NCBI RefSeq assembly: GCF_902703175.1 | Contig: NZ_CACRYJ010000011.1 | Location: forward strand, 1-64,000 | Source: Occultella aeris | GTDB taxonomy: Bacteria; Actinomycetota; Actinomycetes; Actinomycetales; Beutenbergiaceae | Reading direction: 5' to 3' | DNA length: 64,000 nt | Shown here: piece by piece, positions 31,914-42,810 of the stretch | Layout: every line of letters begins with the position of its first letter | Numbering within the stretch: position 1 is the stretch's first letter | Notes under the pieces: model-generated | Seen by the model: the letters and a program-made list of their open reading frames with translations, nothing else | Told to the model about the DNA's origin: nothing | The model's database searches: none | Program-made: the position numbers and the translations under genes

Positions 31914-33259
31914 TGGCCCACCAGGTTCTGCCCGCACACCCGCAGCACCTCACCGTTGATGCCACCGGCCTGCGGCGACGCCAGGAACGCGATCGTCTCG
32001 GCGACGTCTACCGGTTGCCCACCCTGCTGCAGCGAGTTCAGCCGGCGAGCCACCTGGCGGGTCAGCGCGGGAATCCGCGCCGTCATCTCGGTCTCGATGA
32101 AGCCCGGCGCGACGGCGTTCGCAGTCCCGGCCCCGTCGGCGAGCCGCGGCGCGAGGGCTCGCGTCATCCCGATCACGGCGGCCTTGGAGAACCCGTAGTT
32201 CGTCTGACCGCGGTTGCCGGCGATCCCGGACGTGGACGCGAGCGAGACGAGTCGCAGCCCGTCCGGGCTCAGTCCGTCGGCGGCCAGGAACGCCCCGTTC
32301 ATGCGCAGCTGCGCCTCGACGTTCACGGCGACGACCGAGTCCCAGTGGTCCGGCTTCATGTTCGCGAGGAGTTTGTCCCGCGTGATCCCGGCGTTGTGCA
32401 CCACGATGTCGATCCTGCCGTACCGGGACGTGGCTCGCTCGATGATGCGCGCGGCGGCGTCGCCCGAGGTGATGTCGAGCTGCAGCGCGATGCCGCCGAC
32501 CTGGTTCATCACCGTGGCCAGAGACTCCCCGGCCGCCGGCACGTCCACGCCGAGCACCTGCGCGCCGTCACGGTGCAGCACCCGCGCGATCTCAGCGCCG
32601 ATGCCGCGCGCGGCGCCCGTCACGACGGCGACCCGCCCCTGGAGCGGGCGCGTCCAGTCCGCCGGTGCGACGCCGTCGGCCGTGTTCACGTGGACGAACT
32701 GGCCGTCCACGAACGCCGAGCGGGCGGACAACAGGAACCGCAGCGCCCCGACGGCGGAGGGCGCGTCGGGGCTGATCTGATCGCCCAGCACGATGCCGTT
32801 GCCGGTGGCACCGGCACGCAGCTCCTTCGCGATCGAGCGGAGCAGGCCGTCCACGCCGGTGCGCACCGCCGCGACGGCCGGCTCGTCGCCCGGGTCCGCC
32901 GCCCGGGAGACGGTGACCACCCGGCCGCCGGGGGCGAGCGAGCGCAGTACCGATCCGAGCGCGAGGACCCGCTGCGAGGCCTGCTCGGGCCGGGTCAAGT
33001 CGGTCAGGACCACCACGACGGCCCCGATCCGGCCGTCGGGAACGTTGCGGTGCACGTCCAGGTCCCAGCCGAGCAGCGTCCGGGCGATCGCGTCCGCGTC
33101 CGGGCCCTCGCCGATGACCATGGCCCGGCCCGGGATGAGCGGGGTGTCGACTGCGGCCGGGTCTGTGCGGCGCAGGTGTGCCGGTCGTGGCAGTCCGAGC
33201 TTCTTCGCGAGCGTCTTTGTGACGCCCGAGTTCACGAGTTCGAGGTAGGCGTCGCTCAT
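31910..33259 (-). CDS. High-molecular-weight 3-oxoacyl-ACP/CoA reductase (FabG4-like)
   Basis: 449-residue reductase. The first ~200 residues form a flavodoxin-like domain ('AMVIGEGPDADAIARTLL', 'APGGRVVTVSR'). The rest is a short-chain dehydrogenase domain with 'VVTGAARGIGAEIAR', 'VHNAGITRDKLLANM' and the active site Ser in 'LASTSGIAGNRGQ' with 'NYGFSKAA' (Tyr, Lys). The enlarged N-terminus is the mark of HMwFabG proteins such as M. tuberculosis FabG4, which use NADH and act on acyl-CoA or ACP. Its ATG overlaps the thiolase stop and its own stop overlaps the MaoC start, so three genes are translated as a coupled set. Confidence 0.93.
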   Translation of the reverse strand: MSDAYLELVNSGVTKTLAKKLGLPRPAHLRRTDPAAVDTPLIPGRAMVIGEGPDADAIARTLLGWDLDVHRNVPDGRIGAVVVVLTDLTRPEQASQRVLALGSVLRSLAPGGRVVTVSRAADPGDEPAVAAVRTGVDGLLRSIAKELRAGATGNGIVLGDQISPDAPSAVGALRFLLSARSAFVDGQFVHVNTADGVAPADWTRPLQGRVAVVTGAARGIGAEIARVLHRDGAQVLGVDVPAAGESLATVMNQVGGIALQLDITSGDAAARIIERATSRYGRIDIVVHNAGITRDKLLANMKPDHWDSVVAVNVEAQLRMNGAFLAADGLSPDGLRLVSLASTSGIAGNRGQTNYGFSKAAVIGMTRALAPRLADGAGTANAVAPGFIETEMTARIPALTRQVARRLNSLQQGGQPVDVAETIAFLASPQAGGINGEVLRVCGQNLVGQ

Positions 33260-34572
33260 GCTGCTTCCAGGATCATCGCGACGGCCTGGCCACCGGCGGC
33301 GCAGACGGAGATGAGCCCGCGCACGGGCCCGCCGTCCGGCCGGGACTGCTTCGCCCGGGACAGCAGGCTGGCCAGGGTGCCGACGATCCGCGCGCCGGTG
33401 GCGCCGAACGGGTGCCCCGCGGCCAGCGAGGAGCCGGCCACGTTGAGTGCGGCCGGGTTGAGCTTGCCGAGCGGGGGGAGGCCGACCTTGGAGACCATGA
33501 ACTTCTCGTCCGCCCACGCGGCCGTGGTGGTGAGCACGGTGGAGGCGAACGCCTCGTGGATCTCGATGAAGTCGAAGTCGGCGAGGACCAGCTTGTTGCG
33601 GTGCAACAGGCGCGGCACGGCGTACGCGCCGCCCATGAGCAGGCCCTCCTCGCCGCGGACGAAGTCGACCGCGGCGGCCTCGGCGTCGACCATGTGCGCG
33701 AGCACCGGCAGCCCGCGCTCGGCGGCCCACTCGTCGGTGCCGAGCAGAACGGTCGCGGCGCCGTCGGACAGCGGTGTCGAGTTGCCCGCCGTCATCGTGG
33801 CGACACCTTCACCGAGGCCCCTACCGAACACGGGCTTGAGCTTCGCGAGCTTCTCCGCGGACGTGTCCGAGCGCAGCGACTCGTCCCGGACGAGACCGCG
33901 GTAGGGGGTGATCAGGTCGTCGAAGAGGCCGTCGTCGTAGGCCTGCGCAAGGTTCTTGTGGGACGCCAGGGCGATCTCGTCCTGGGCCTCGCGGGTGATC
34001 TTCCACTTCAGGGTGGTGAGCGCCTGGTGCTCGCCCATCGACAGCCCGGTGCGCGGCTCGGCGACGTCCGGGGCCACGGGAGCCAGGTCTCCGGGGCGGA
34101 TGCTCGCGACCAGCTTCAGCCGGTCCGGGAGAGTCTTGGCGCGGGAGAGCTTGATGAGGGTGCGGCGGAGCCGGTCGCTGACCACGATCGGGGCGTCGGA
34201 GGTGGAGTCGACGCCGGCCGCGATCCCGGAGTCGATCTGGCCCAGCGCGATCTTGTTCGCGATCGCGGTGACGGTCTCGAGGCTCGTGCCGCAGGCACGC
34301 TGGACGTCGAACGCTGGGGTCTGCGGGGACAGTGCGGACCCCAGGACGGCCTCGCGGGTCATGTTGAAGTCACGGGAATGCTTGAGAACAGCGCCGCCGG
34401 CCACGTCGCCCATTCGCTCGCCCTGGAGCTGGAACCTGGCCACCAGTCCGGAGAGGGCGGCACCGAGCATGTCCAGGTTGGTGGCGTTGGCGTACGCGCC
34501 GCCGGCCTTACCGAAGGGGATGCGGTTGGACCCGATCACCGCGGCGCGGCGGGGGCTGGAATTGCTGGGCAT
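33256..34572 (-). CDS. Acetyl-CoA acetyltransferase / 3-ketoacyl-CoA thiolase (FadA2-like)
   Basis: 438-residue thiolase. The nucleophile is C94 in 'VQRACGTSLET', the catalytic His is in 'LAAGHPFGATGAR', and the second Cys is in 'ISVCAAGGQAVA'. It splits 3-ketoacyl-CoA with CoA or condenses acetyl-CoA units. The N-terminus 'AAVIGSNRIPFGKAGGAY' supports the start at 34572. Length (438) and context with the FabG4- and HtdX-like partners fit the FadA2 group. It diverges from a TetR-family gene, with the operator-rich region 34694-34742 between them. Confidence 0.95.
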   Translation of the reverse strand: MPSNSSPRRAAVIGSNRIPFGKAGGAYANATNLDMLGAALSGLVARFQLQGERMGDVAGGAVLKHSRDFNMTREAVLGSALSPQTPAFDVQRACGTSLETVTAIANKIALGQIDSGIAAGVDSTSDAPIVVSDRLRRTLIKLSRAKTLPDRLKLVASIRPGDLAPVAPDVAEPRTGLSMGEHQALTTLKWKITREAQDEIALASHKNLAQAYDDGLFDDLITPYRGLVRDESLRSDTSAEKLAKLKPVFGRGLGEGVATMTAGNSTPLSDGAATVLLGTDEWAAERGLPVLAHMVDAEAAAVDFVRGEEGLLMGGAYAVPRLLHRNKLVLADFDFIEIHEAFASTVLTTTAAWADEKFMVSKVGLPPLGKLNPAALNVAGSSLAAGHPFGATGARIVGTLASLLSRAKQSRPDGGPVRGLISVCAAGGQAVAMILEAA

Positions 34573-34693
34573 GGAACTCCTCGTTCTGATCGTTGCGACT
34601 CGGAACTGATGGTCGTGGTCGTGCTCTGATCGTGGCCTGATCAGGCGCCGGATCGCATCCGGAGCCCGGCGTGTCAGGGGCGGCTCCCGCCTC

Positions 34694-34742
34694 GACACGT
34701 GTCTACTACCAACAGTACCTGATACTCTCAGTACGTGAGTAG
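34694..34742. promoter_or_regulatory. Divergent promoter with candidate TetR operators
   Basis: The perfect palindrome GACACGTGTC (34694-34703) is followed by AGTAC direct repeats (34714-34718, 34730-34734) enclosing CTGA-N5-TCAG (34719-34731), with outer arms CTACT/AGTAG (34703-34707, 34738-34742). TACTCT (34723-34728) lies 6 bases before GTG 34735, the layout of a leaderless -10. A repressor bound here would block both the TetR gene and the thiolase operon. Confidence 0.55.
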
Positions 34743-35436
34743 GGCCACAGTCACCACGACCCCTCCGGAGCCACAGGGCTCCGATGCGGACGGCCGCTCG
34801 CGCCGATGGGACGCCCACCGTGCCGAGCGCCGGGCCGAGCTGTGCCACGCAGCGCGGCGGGCCGTGCACCACGGCGGCGCCGAACTGTCGATGGATGAGA
34901 TGGCCGCCCAGATGGGCACCTCGAAGTCGATCGTGTACCGGTACTTCACGGACAAGGCCGGCCTGCGGTCCGCCGTCGGGGCCATGGTCCTGGCGGAGAT
35001 GTCCGGTGCCTTCGAGGAGGCCGCGCACGGTGCCGGTACCCCCCAGGACCGGCTCCGCGCAATGGTCGGGATCTACGTGGGCACCCTGGCCCAGTCGACG
35101 AACGTCTACCGGTTCGTGACCCGATCCGGTGACGGCGCCCCCGGCCCGGATGCGGACGTCTCCGACTTCCTGACCACCCTCACCGACTACGTCGCGGCGC
35201 CGCTGCGCGAGGTACTGACCGGATCCACGTCCGACCCGCGCCTGGCCGACGCCTGGGCGGCCGGCGTGGTCGGGTTCGTCCGAGGCTCGGCCGAGTCCTG
35301 GCTCGCCCTGGACCCCGTGGACCGCCTGGACCCCGACCGCCTCGTGGTCCTCATCAGCAACTGGCTCTGGGCCGGGGCGAGCGCCCCGCTGCCCGGCATC
35401 ACCCGGATCTCGACAGTTCCAACGGAGGAAGCATGA
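34735..35436 (+). CDS. TetR-family transcriptional regulator
   Basis: 233-residue TetR repressor. A ~35-residue charged N-terminal extension precedes the DNA-binding helices 'LSMDEMAAQMGTSKSIVYRYFTDKAGLRSAVG' region (residues ~51-82). The ligand domain is all-helical and ends 'LISNWLWAGA'. Given its neighbours it probably senses an acyl-CoA and controls the divergent thiolase-reductase-hydratase operon and its own acyl-CoA oxidase partner; that is inference. Its stop overlaps the start of the oxidase gene (ATGA). GTG 34735 fits a leaderless promoter. Confidence 0.92.
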   Translation: MSRATVTTTPPEPQGSDADGRSRRWDAHRAERRAELCHAARRAVHHGGAELSMDEMAAQMGTSKSIVYRYFTDKAGLRSAVGAMVLAEMSGAFEEAAHGAGTPQDRLRAMVGIYVGTLAQSTNVYRFVTRSGDGAPGPDADVSDFLTTLTDYVAAPLREVLTGSTSDPRLADAWAAGVVGFVRGSAESWLALDPVDRLDPDRLVVLISNWLWAGASAPLPGITRISTVPTEEA

Positions 35437-37520
35437 GCAGCACCGCCAAGCCCACCACCCCCGCGCGTCTGCACTTCGACACCGCGGTCGTCGCCGATCT
35501 GGTGGACGGCCGCTGGGCCCAGATCCGCCGCGAGATGCGCGAGTGGATGCTGGACGAGCGGTTCCGCAAGATCGAGGGGCAGCCCTACCGCGTGCACCGC
35601 GCGCGAGTCCTCGAGCAGGCCAAGCTCCTGGTGGAGAACGGCTTGGTGCAGCGGGCGTTCCCGGAGCGACTGGGTGGCTCGGACGACCCGGGCGGCAACA
35701 TCGCCGGCTTCGAGGAGCTCGTGGTCGGGGACCCGTCCCTGCAGATCAAGGGCGGTGTGCAGTGGGGCCTGTTCGCGGCGGCGATCCTGCACCTGGGCAC
35801 CGACCGCCACCACGACACGTTCCTGCCCGGTGCCATGGACCTGACCGTGCCCGGCTGCTTCGCGATGACCGAGATCGGACACGGCTCCGACGTGGCCGAA
35901 CTCGCGACGACCGCGACGTACGACGCGCAGACCGAGGAGTTCGTCATCAACACCCCGTTCCGTGGCGCGTGGAAGGACTACATCGGCAACGCCGGTGAGC
36001 ACGGCACGGCCGCGGTGGTGTTCGCTCAGTTGATCACCGGTGGCGTGAACCATGGTGTGCACGCCTTCTACACCCCGATCCGGGCCACGAAGGCGGATGG
36101 CACCGCCGGTGACTTCCTGCCCGGCGTGCAGGGCGAGGACGACGGCCTCAAGGGCGGCCTGAACGGCGTGGACAACGGCCGGCTCGCGTTCGAGAACGTG
36201 CGGATCCCGCGGACCAACCTGCTGAACAGGTACGGGGACGTCACGCCTGAGGGCGAGTACTCCTCTCCGATCGACAGCCCCGGGCGGCGGTTCTTCACGA
36301 TGCTCGGCACGCTCGTCCAGGGCCGGGTCTCGCTCGGGGGGTCCTCGGTGGCGGTGTCCAAGATGGCGCTGGCGACGGCGATCCGGTACGGCAACGAGCG
36401 CCGTCAGTTCACCGGTGCCGACGCAGGCGTCGAGACCGTGATCATGGACTACCAGCAGCACCAGCGCAGGCTGCTGCCGCTGCTGGCCCGGACCTACGCG
36501 GCCCAGTTCACGCACAACCAGCTGCTGCAGCGCTTCCACGAGGTGTTCTCCGGCGAGTTCGACACCGACTCCGACCGCCAGGACCTCGAGACGCTCGCCG
36601 CCGCGTCGAAGCCGCTGAGCACCTGGCTCGCGATGGAGACCATCCAGACCGCCCGCGAGGCCTGCGGCGGCGCCGGCTACATGGCCGAGAACAAGCTGGT
36701 CGGCCTGCACCAGGACATGGACGTGTACACCACGTTCGAGGGCGACAACACGGTGCTGCTGCAGCTCGTCGGCAAGCGGCTGCTCACCGACTACGGCCGG
36801 TCCATGGCGAAGATGGATGTCGCGGGCGCGGTGCGGTACGTGGCCGACCGGGCCGTGGACATGACCCTGCACCGGACGCCGCTGCGCCGCGCCGCGCAGT
36901 CCATCCAGGACTGGGGCTCCAAGGCCCGTTCCGCCGGTGAGCTCCGTGATCCGGAGGCCCAGCGCGAACTTCTCGAGGACCGCGTCGAGACCATGATCGC
37001 GGGCATCGCGACGTCGCTGCGGGGTGCCAAGGGTGCCTCGCCGGAGGTCGGCGCCGAGCTGTTCAACGACAACCAGCACGAGCTCATCGAGGCGGCCCGC
37101 GCCCACGGCGAGCTGCTGCAGTGGGAGGCGTTCACCGAGGCGCTCGCCCGGATCGAGGATCCGGACACCCGTCAGGTGCTGACCTGGCTGCGGGACCTGT
37201 TCGGGCTGGTGACCATCGAGAAGAACCTCTCCTGGTACCTCATCCACGGGCGGATCTCGACCCAGCGGGCGGCCACCGTGACCTCCTACATCAACCGGCT
37301 GCTGCCGCGCCTGCGGGTGCACGCCGGCGATCTGGTGGATGCGTTCGGCTACACCGACAAGCACATCGGCGCCACCATCGGCACCGGCGTGGAGGCCGAG
37401 CGGCAGGCGCAGGCACGCGAGTACAAGCGCCAGCAGCGGGCGAGCGGAAACGAGCCGGTCACGGAGAAGGCGCTCCGGGCAAGGGAGAAGGCGGAGCGCA
37501 AGACGAAGGTCAACGCCTGA
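35433..37520 (+). CDS. Acyl-CoA oxidase/dehydrogenase family protein (ACOX-like)
   Basis: 695-residue flavoenzyme that introduces the first double bond in acyl-CoA. It is longer than ordinary acyl-CoA dehydrogenases (~400) and matches the acyl-CoA oxidase type. The features are 'GCFAMTEIGHGSDVA' (FAD binding), 'PGVQGEDDGLKGGLNGVDNGRLAF', 'RRQFTGADAGVETVIMDYQ' region, 'CGGAGYMAENKL' and the catalytic Glu in 'YTTFEGDNTVLLQ'. It could pass electrons to oxygen or to ETF; sequence alone does not settle this. It is coupled to the TetR gene upstream. The gene's last 10 bases overlap the end of the convergent MBL-fold gene. Confidence 0.92.
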   Translation: MSSTAKPTTPARLHFDTAVVADLVDGRWAQIRREMREWMLDERFRKIEGQPYRVHRARVLEQAKLLVENGLVQRAFPERLGGSDDPGGNIAGFEELVVGDPSLQIKGGVQWGLFAAAILHLGTDRHHDTFLPGAMDLTVPGCFAMTEIGHGSDVAELATTATYDAQTEEFVINTPFRGAWKDYIGNAGEHGTAAVVFAQLITGGVNHGVHAFYTPIRATKADGTAGDFLPGVQGEDDGLKGGLNGVDNGRLAFENVRIPRTNLLNRYGDVTPEGEYSSPIDSPGRRFFTMLGTLVQGRVSLGGSSVAVSKMALATAIRYGNERRQFTGADAGVETVIMDYQQHQRRLLPLLARTYAAQFTHNQLLQRFHEVFSGEFDTDSDRQDLETLAAASKPLSTWLAMETIQTAREACGGAGYMAENKLVGLHQDMDVYTTFEGDNTVLLQLVGKRLLTDYGRSMAKMDVAGAVRYVADRAVDMTLHRTPLRRAAQSIQDWGSKARSAGELRDPEAQRELLEDRVETMIAGIATSLRGAKGASPEVGAELFNDNQHELIEAARAHGELLQWEAFTEALARIEDPDTRQVLTWLRDLFGLVTIEKNLSWYLIHGRISTQRAATVTSYINRLLPRLRVHAGDLVDAFGYTDKHIGATIGTGVEAERQAQAREYKRQQRASGNEPVTEKALRAREKAERKTKVNA

Positions 37521-38280
37521 CCGAGGCCTCGTGCCGGTTTGCCTCGTGCTCCTCGCGGAGCCAGGCGGGACCGGCCAGGCGCGGGTCCTCGTCTGCACCG
37601 TCGCGCGACAGTTCGGCCAGGTAGGCGCGGTCCGCGCGCAGCCGGGCCGTGGGGGAGTCGGGGGTGCCGACCCGGGCCGGGTGCCCGTGCCCCGGGATGA
37701 GCACCGCCGCCCTTTCGACGTACGGCGCGAGCCGCTCGAGCCCGCGCGCGTAGGCCTCGAGCCCGGTCTCGCCGGCGAGCGGGATCTCGACGTCGGAGAG
37801 CATGTCCCCGGCGACGAGGACGGCCACCCCGGGTAGCCAGAGCGCCCCGTGCCCGGGCGCGTGCGCGTCGTGCGCGACGACCTCGGCGACGCCTCCTGCC
37901 CAGGGCAACGCCCCGCCGTCGTACCCCGTGACCTGGCCCGCGAGCGGCCGCAGGTCCGCCGCCAGCGCGGCGTGTACCTCGTCGATATGCCCGACGGCGG
38001 CGCTCGCCGCCGCGGTCGTGGCAAGTCGCGGACCGGTTCCGAAACGCTCGTGCCAGAGCAGGTGGTCGTGGTGGGCGTGCGTGGACCAGCCGAGCACCAC
38101 CCGCAGCGACCGGGCGGCGAGCAGGTCCGCGATCGCGTCGAGTTCGTCGGCGTGCCAGGCTGGGTCGACGAGGACGGCGTCGTGCCCGTCGTGCAGCACC
38201 GTGGTCGTCGTGTGCATGGTGCGGGAAGTGAGCACGATGATTCCGGCGGCCGGTTCCAGCGGGTCGGCGGCGTGCTCCAT
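37510..38280 (-). CDS. MBL-fold metallo-hydrolase
   Basis: 256-residue metallo-beta-lactamase-fold protein. The dinuclear zinc motif is 'STHAHHDHLLW' (H68, H70, D72, H73), with the further ligands in 'AHDAHAPGHGALWL', 'VLVAGDML' (Asp) and 'LIPGHGHPARVG'. Such proteins hydrolyse thioesters, lactones or other esters; no specific family is evident. It converges with the acyl-CoA oxidase gene and diverges from the siderophore-interacting reductase. A thioesterase-type role in lipid metabolism would fit the neighbourhood but is a guess. Confidence 0.85.
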   Translation of the reverse strand: MEHAADPLEPAAGIIVLTSRTMHTTTTVLHDGHDAVLVDPAWHADELDAIADLLAARSLRVVLGWSTHAHHDHLLWHERFGTGPRLATTAAASAAVGHIDEVHAALAADLRPLAGQVTGYDGGALPWAGGVAEVVAHDAHAPGHGALWLPGVAVLVAGDMLSDVEIPLAGETGLEAYARGLERLAPYVERAAVLIPGHGHPARVGTPDSPTARLRADRAYLAELSRDGADEDPRLAGPAWLREEHEANRHEASVRR

Positions 38281-38326
38281 CAGATCAGTGTGACGCAGGC
38301 CCCGCCGCCGGTCCTCCAGAGCCGGG

Positions 38327-38345
38327 TTAGGGTGGCCTTAGTCAA
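38327..38345 (+). promoter_or_regulatory. Candidate DtxR/IdeR iron box
   Basis: TTAGGGTGGCCTTAGTCAA matches 12 of 19 positions of the DtxR/IdeR consensus (TTAGGTTAGGCTAACCTAA), with the outer TTAGG fully conserved. It sits 15 bases before the ATG of a siderophore-interacting protein, the expected kind of target. Confidence 0.65.
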
Positions 38346-38360
38346 AGTCGAGGAGTTGTC

Positions 38361-39215
38361 ATGTCCCAGCCTGAGCCGAACCGCAAAGGGTCCGCGATCC
38401 GGGCCGAGGTGGTCTCCGCCGAGACCGTCACCCCCCACATGCGGCGGGTGGTGCTGGCCGGCCTCGAGGGGCAGCCCCTGCCGATCGAGTTCAGCGGCCT
38501 GACCGACGCATACGTGAAACTGGTGCTGCCGCGGCCGGGCTCCGGCGTGAGCGAGCCGTTCGACCTGGACGAGGTCAAGGGGTCGCTGCCCGCCGAGCAG
38601 TGGCCGGTGCTGCGCACCTACACGATCCGCGCCTGGGACGCCCAGACCGGCCGGATGACCCTGGACTTCGTGGTCCATGGCGACGAGGGGATCGCCGGGC
38701 CGTGGTCGGTCGCGGTCGAGCCCGGGGACCAGGTGCAGTTCCGGGGTCCCGGCGGCGGGTACGCGCCGGATCCCACGGCGGACTGGCACCTGTTGATGGG
38801 CGACGAGAGCGCGCTGCCCGCGATCGCGGCCGCCCTGGAGGCGATGCCGACCGACGTCCCGGTGCGCGCGTTCATCGAGGTCTCCGACCCGGCCGAGGAG
38901 CAGCCCCTGCTGACGGCCGCGCAGGCGCAGGTGCGGTGGATCCACCGGGAGACCTCACCGCGCCCGCCGGGGGTGGAACTGGTGGAGGCCGTGCGGGAGC
39001 TGGAGTTCCTGCCGGGCCGGGTGCAGGCCTTCGTGCACGGGGACGCGGACGTGGTCCGCGAGATCCGCTCGCACCTGCGCTTCGAGCGGCGCCTGCCGGC
39101 GGCGGACCTGTCCATCTCCGGCTACTGGCGCCGGGGCCTGGACGACGAGGGGTGGCGGGCCGCCAAGCGCGAGTGGAAGGCGGCCGTGGCCGCCGAGGAG
39201 GCGGCGCACGCCTGA
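38361..39215 (+). CDS. Siderophore-interacting protein (FAD-dependent ferric reductase)
   Basis: 284-residue flavoprotein of the SIP/ViuB family, which releases iron from imported ferric siderophores by reduction with NAD(P)H. Family marks are 'PHMRRVVLAGLEG', 'LRTYTIRAWDAQTGRMTLDFVVHG' region (RxYTxR FAD motif), 'GPGGGYAPDPTADWHLLMGDESALPA' region and the C-terminal 'ISGYWRRGLDDEGWR'. GAGGAG lies 7 bases before ATG 38361. An iron box immediately upstream suggests repression when iron is plentiful. No siderophore transporter is in the window. Confidence 0.95.
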   Translation: MSQPEPNRKGSAIRAEVVSAETVTPHMRRVVLAGLEGQPLPIEFSGLTDAYVKLVLPRPGSGVSEPFDLDEVKGSLPAEQWPVLRTYTIRAWDAQTGRMTLDFVVHGDEGIAGPWSVAVEPGDQVQFRGPGGGYAPDPTADWHLLMGDESALPAIAAALEAMPTDVPVRAFIEVSDPAEEQPLLTAAQAQVRWIHRETSPRPPGVELVEAVRELEFLPGRVQAFVHGDADVVREIRSHLRFERRLPAADLSISGYWRRGLDDEGWRAAKREWKAAVAAEEAAHA

Positions 39216-39259
39216 GCGGAGGCGAGGAATACCGCCGATCGGTGCGAGGTTGACTGGCG

Positions 39260-40288
39260 ATGAGCTCGCGCAAGAACATCGGATTCCTGTCCTTCGGGCA
39301 CTGGACCCCGCACCCCACCTCGGCCGTCCGGACCGCGGCTGACGCCCTGCTCCAGAGCATCGATCTCACCGTTGCCGCGGAGGAGCTCGGCGCGGACGGC
39401 GCCTACTTCCGCGTGCACCACTTCGCCCGGCAGCTCGGTTCGCCGTTCCCGCTCCTGGCCGCTGCCGGTGCCCGGACGAGCCGGATCGAGATCGGCACCG
39501 GGGTGATCGACATGCGCTACGTGAACCCGCTGGCCTTCGCCGAGGACGCCGGCGCCGCAGATCTCATCGCCGGGCGTCGGCTCCAGCTCGGGATCTCCAG
39601 GGGCTCACCGGAGCAGGTCGTCGAGGGCTGGCGCCATTTCGGCTTCGCCCCCGCCGAGGGGGAGACGGACGCAGACATGGCGCGCCGGCACACCGAGCTG
39701 GCGCTGAGGGTCCTTGCGGGCGAGGAGTTCGCGGAACCGAACCCGCGGCCGATGTTCCCCAACCCACCCGGTCTGCTCCGGATCGAGCCGTACTCCGAGG
39801 GGCTGCGACGGCGCATCTGGTGGGGTGCGGGCTCGGACGCGACGGCACGCTGGACCGCTCAGCAGGGCATGAACCTGATGTCCTCGACGCTCAAGTTCGA
39901 TGAGTCGGGCGAACCCTTCCACGTGCAGCAGCGCAAGCAGATCGACGCCTACCGTGCCGAATGGGCTGAGCACGACCACGGCTTCGAACCGCGCGTGTCG
40001 GTGTCCCGGTCGATCTTCCCGATCGTTGACGACCGGGACCGCAGCTACTTCCTCGGCAGTGGCGACCGCGCCGATCAGTTCAGCCGGATCGACGGCACCC
40101 GCGCGGTGTTCGGCCGCTCGTACGCCGACGAACCCGAGGCGCTCATCGAGCAGCTCCGGGGCGACGAGGCGATCGCCGCGGCCGACACTCTGCTGCTGAC
40201 TGTCCCGAACCAGCTCGGCGTCGACTACAACGCGCACGTCCTGGAGTCGGTTCTCACGCACGTCGCACCAGGGCTCGGCTGGCGCTGA
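39260..40288 (+). CDS. LLM-class flavin-dependent oxidoreductase
   Basis: 342-residue bacterial-luciferase-like monooxygenase of the F420/FMN TIM-barrel class. Visible marks are 'LTVAAEELGADGAYFRVHHFARQ', the cofactor-side 'IEIGTGVIDMRYVNPLAFAEDAGAADLI' region, 'LGISRGSPEQ' and 'MLSST'-like mid-section 'GMNLMSSTLKF'. Substrate and cofactor are not determinable. It follows the siderophore-interacting gene by 44 bases and may be co-transcribed, so iron-linked expression is possible. It converges with the aldo/keto reductase operon. Confidence 0.9.
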   Translation: MSSRKNIGFLSFGHWTPHPTSAVRTAADALLQSIDLTVAAEELGADGAYFRVHHFARQLGSPFPLLAAAGARTSRIEIGTGVIDMRYVNPLAFAEDAGAADLIAGRRLQLGISRGSPEQVVEGWRHFGFAPAEGETDADMARRHTELALRVLAGEEFAEPNPRPMFPNPPGLLRIEPYSEGLRRRIWWGAGSDATARWTAQQGMNLMSSTLKFDESGEPFHVQQRKQIDAYRAEWAEHDHGFEPRVSVSRSIFPIVDDRDRSYFLGSGDRADQFSRIDGTRAVFGRSYADEPEALIEQLRGDEAIAAADTLLLTVPNQLGVDYNAHVLESVLTHVAPGLGWR

Positions 40289-40344
40289 ACGTCACCGCCG
40301 GGCGCTGCGGAGGTCACGCCCGACGGTCCATCCTCGACCTGGTC

Positions 40345-42689
<2,345 letters not shown>

Positions 42690-42810
42690 GGTGGGCTCTC
42701 CCCTGTGCGTCGCGGTGTCGGCTCCGGGCCCAAGGCCCGGCCATGGTCGAGGCTAAGCGGTGCCCTCGCCTGCTGGCTCGATCCGGACCGGGCCGCGCAC
42801 GCGAAGTGGG

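Noticed and set aside
35187-38024. A 945-codon open frame on the minus strand opposite the acyl-CoA oxidase gene
   Set aside because: It is antisense to a well-conserved flavoenzyme, its translation is rich in Arg/His/Gly with no domain pattern, and long antisense frames are expected at this GC content.
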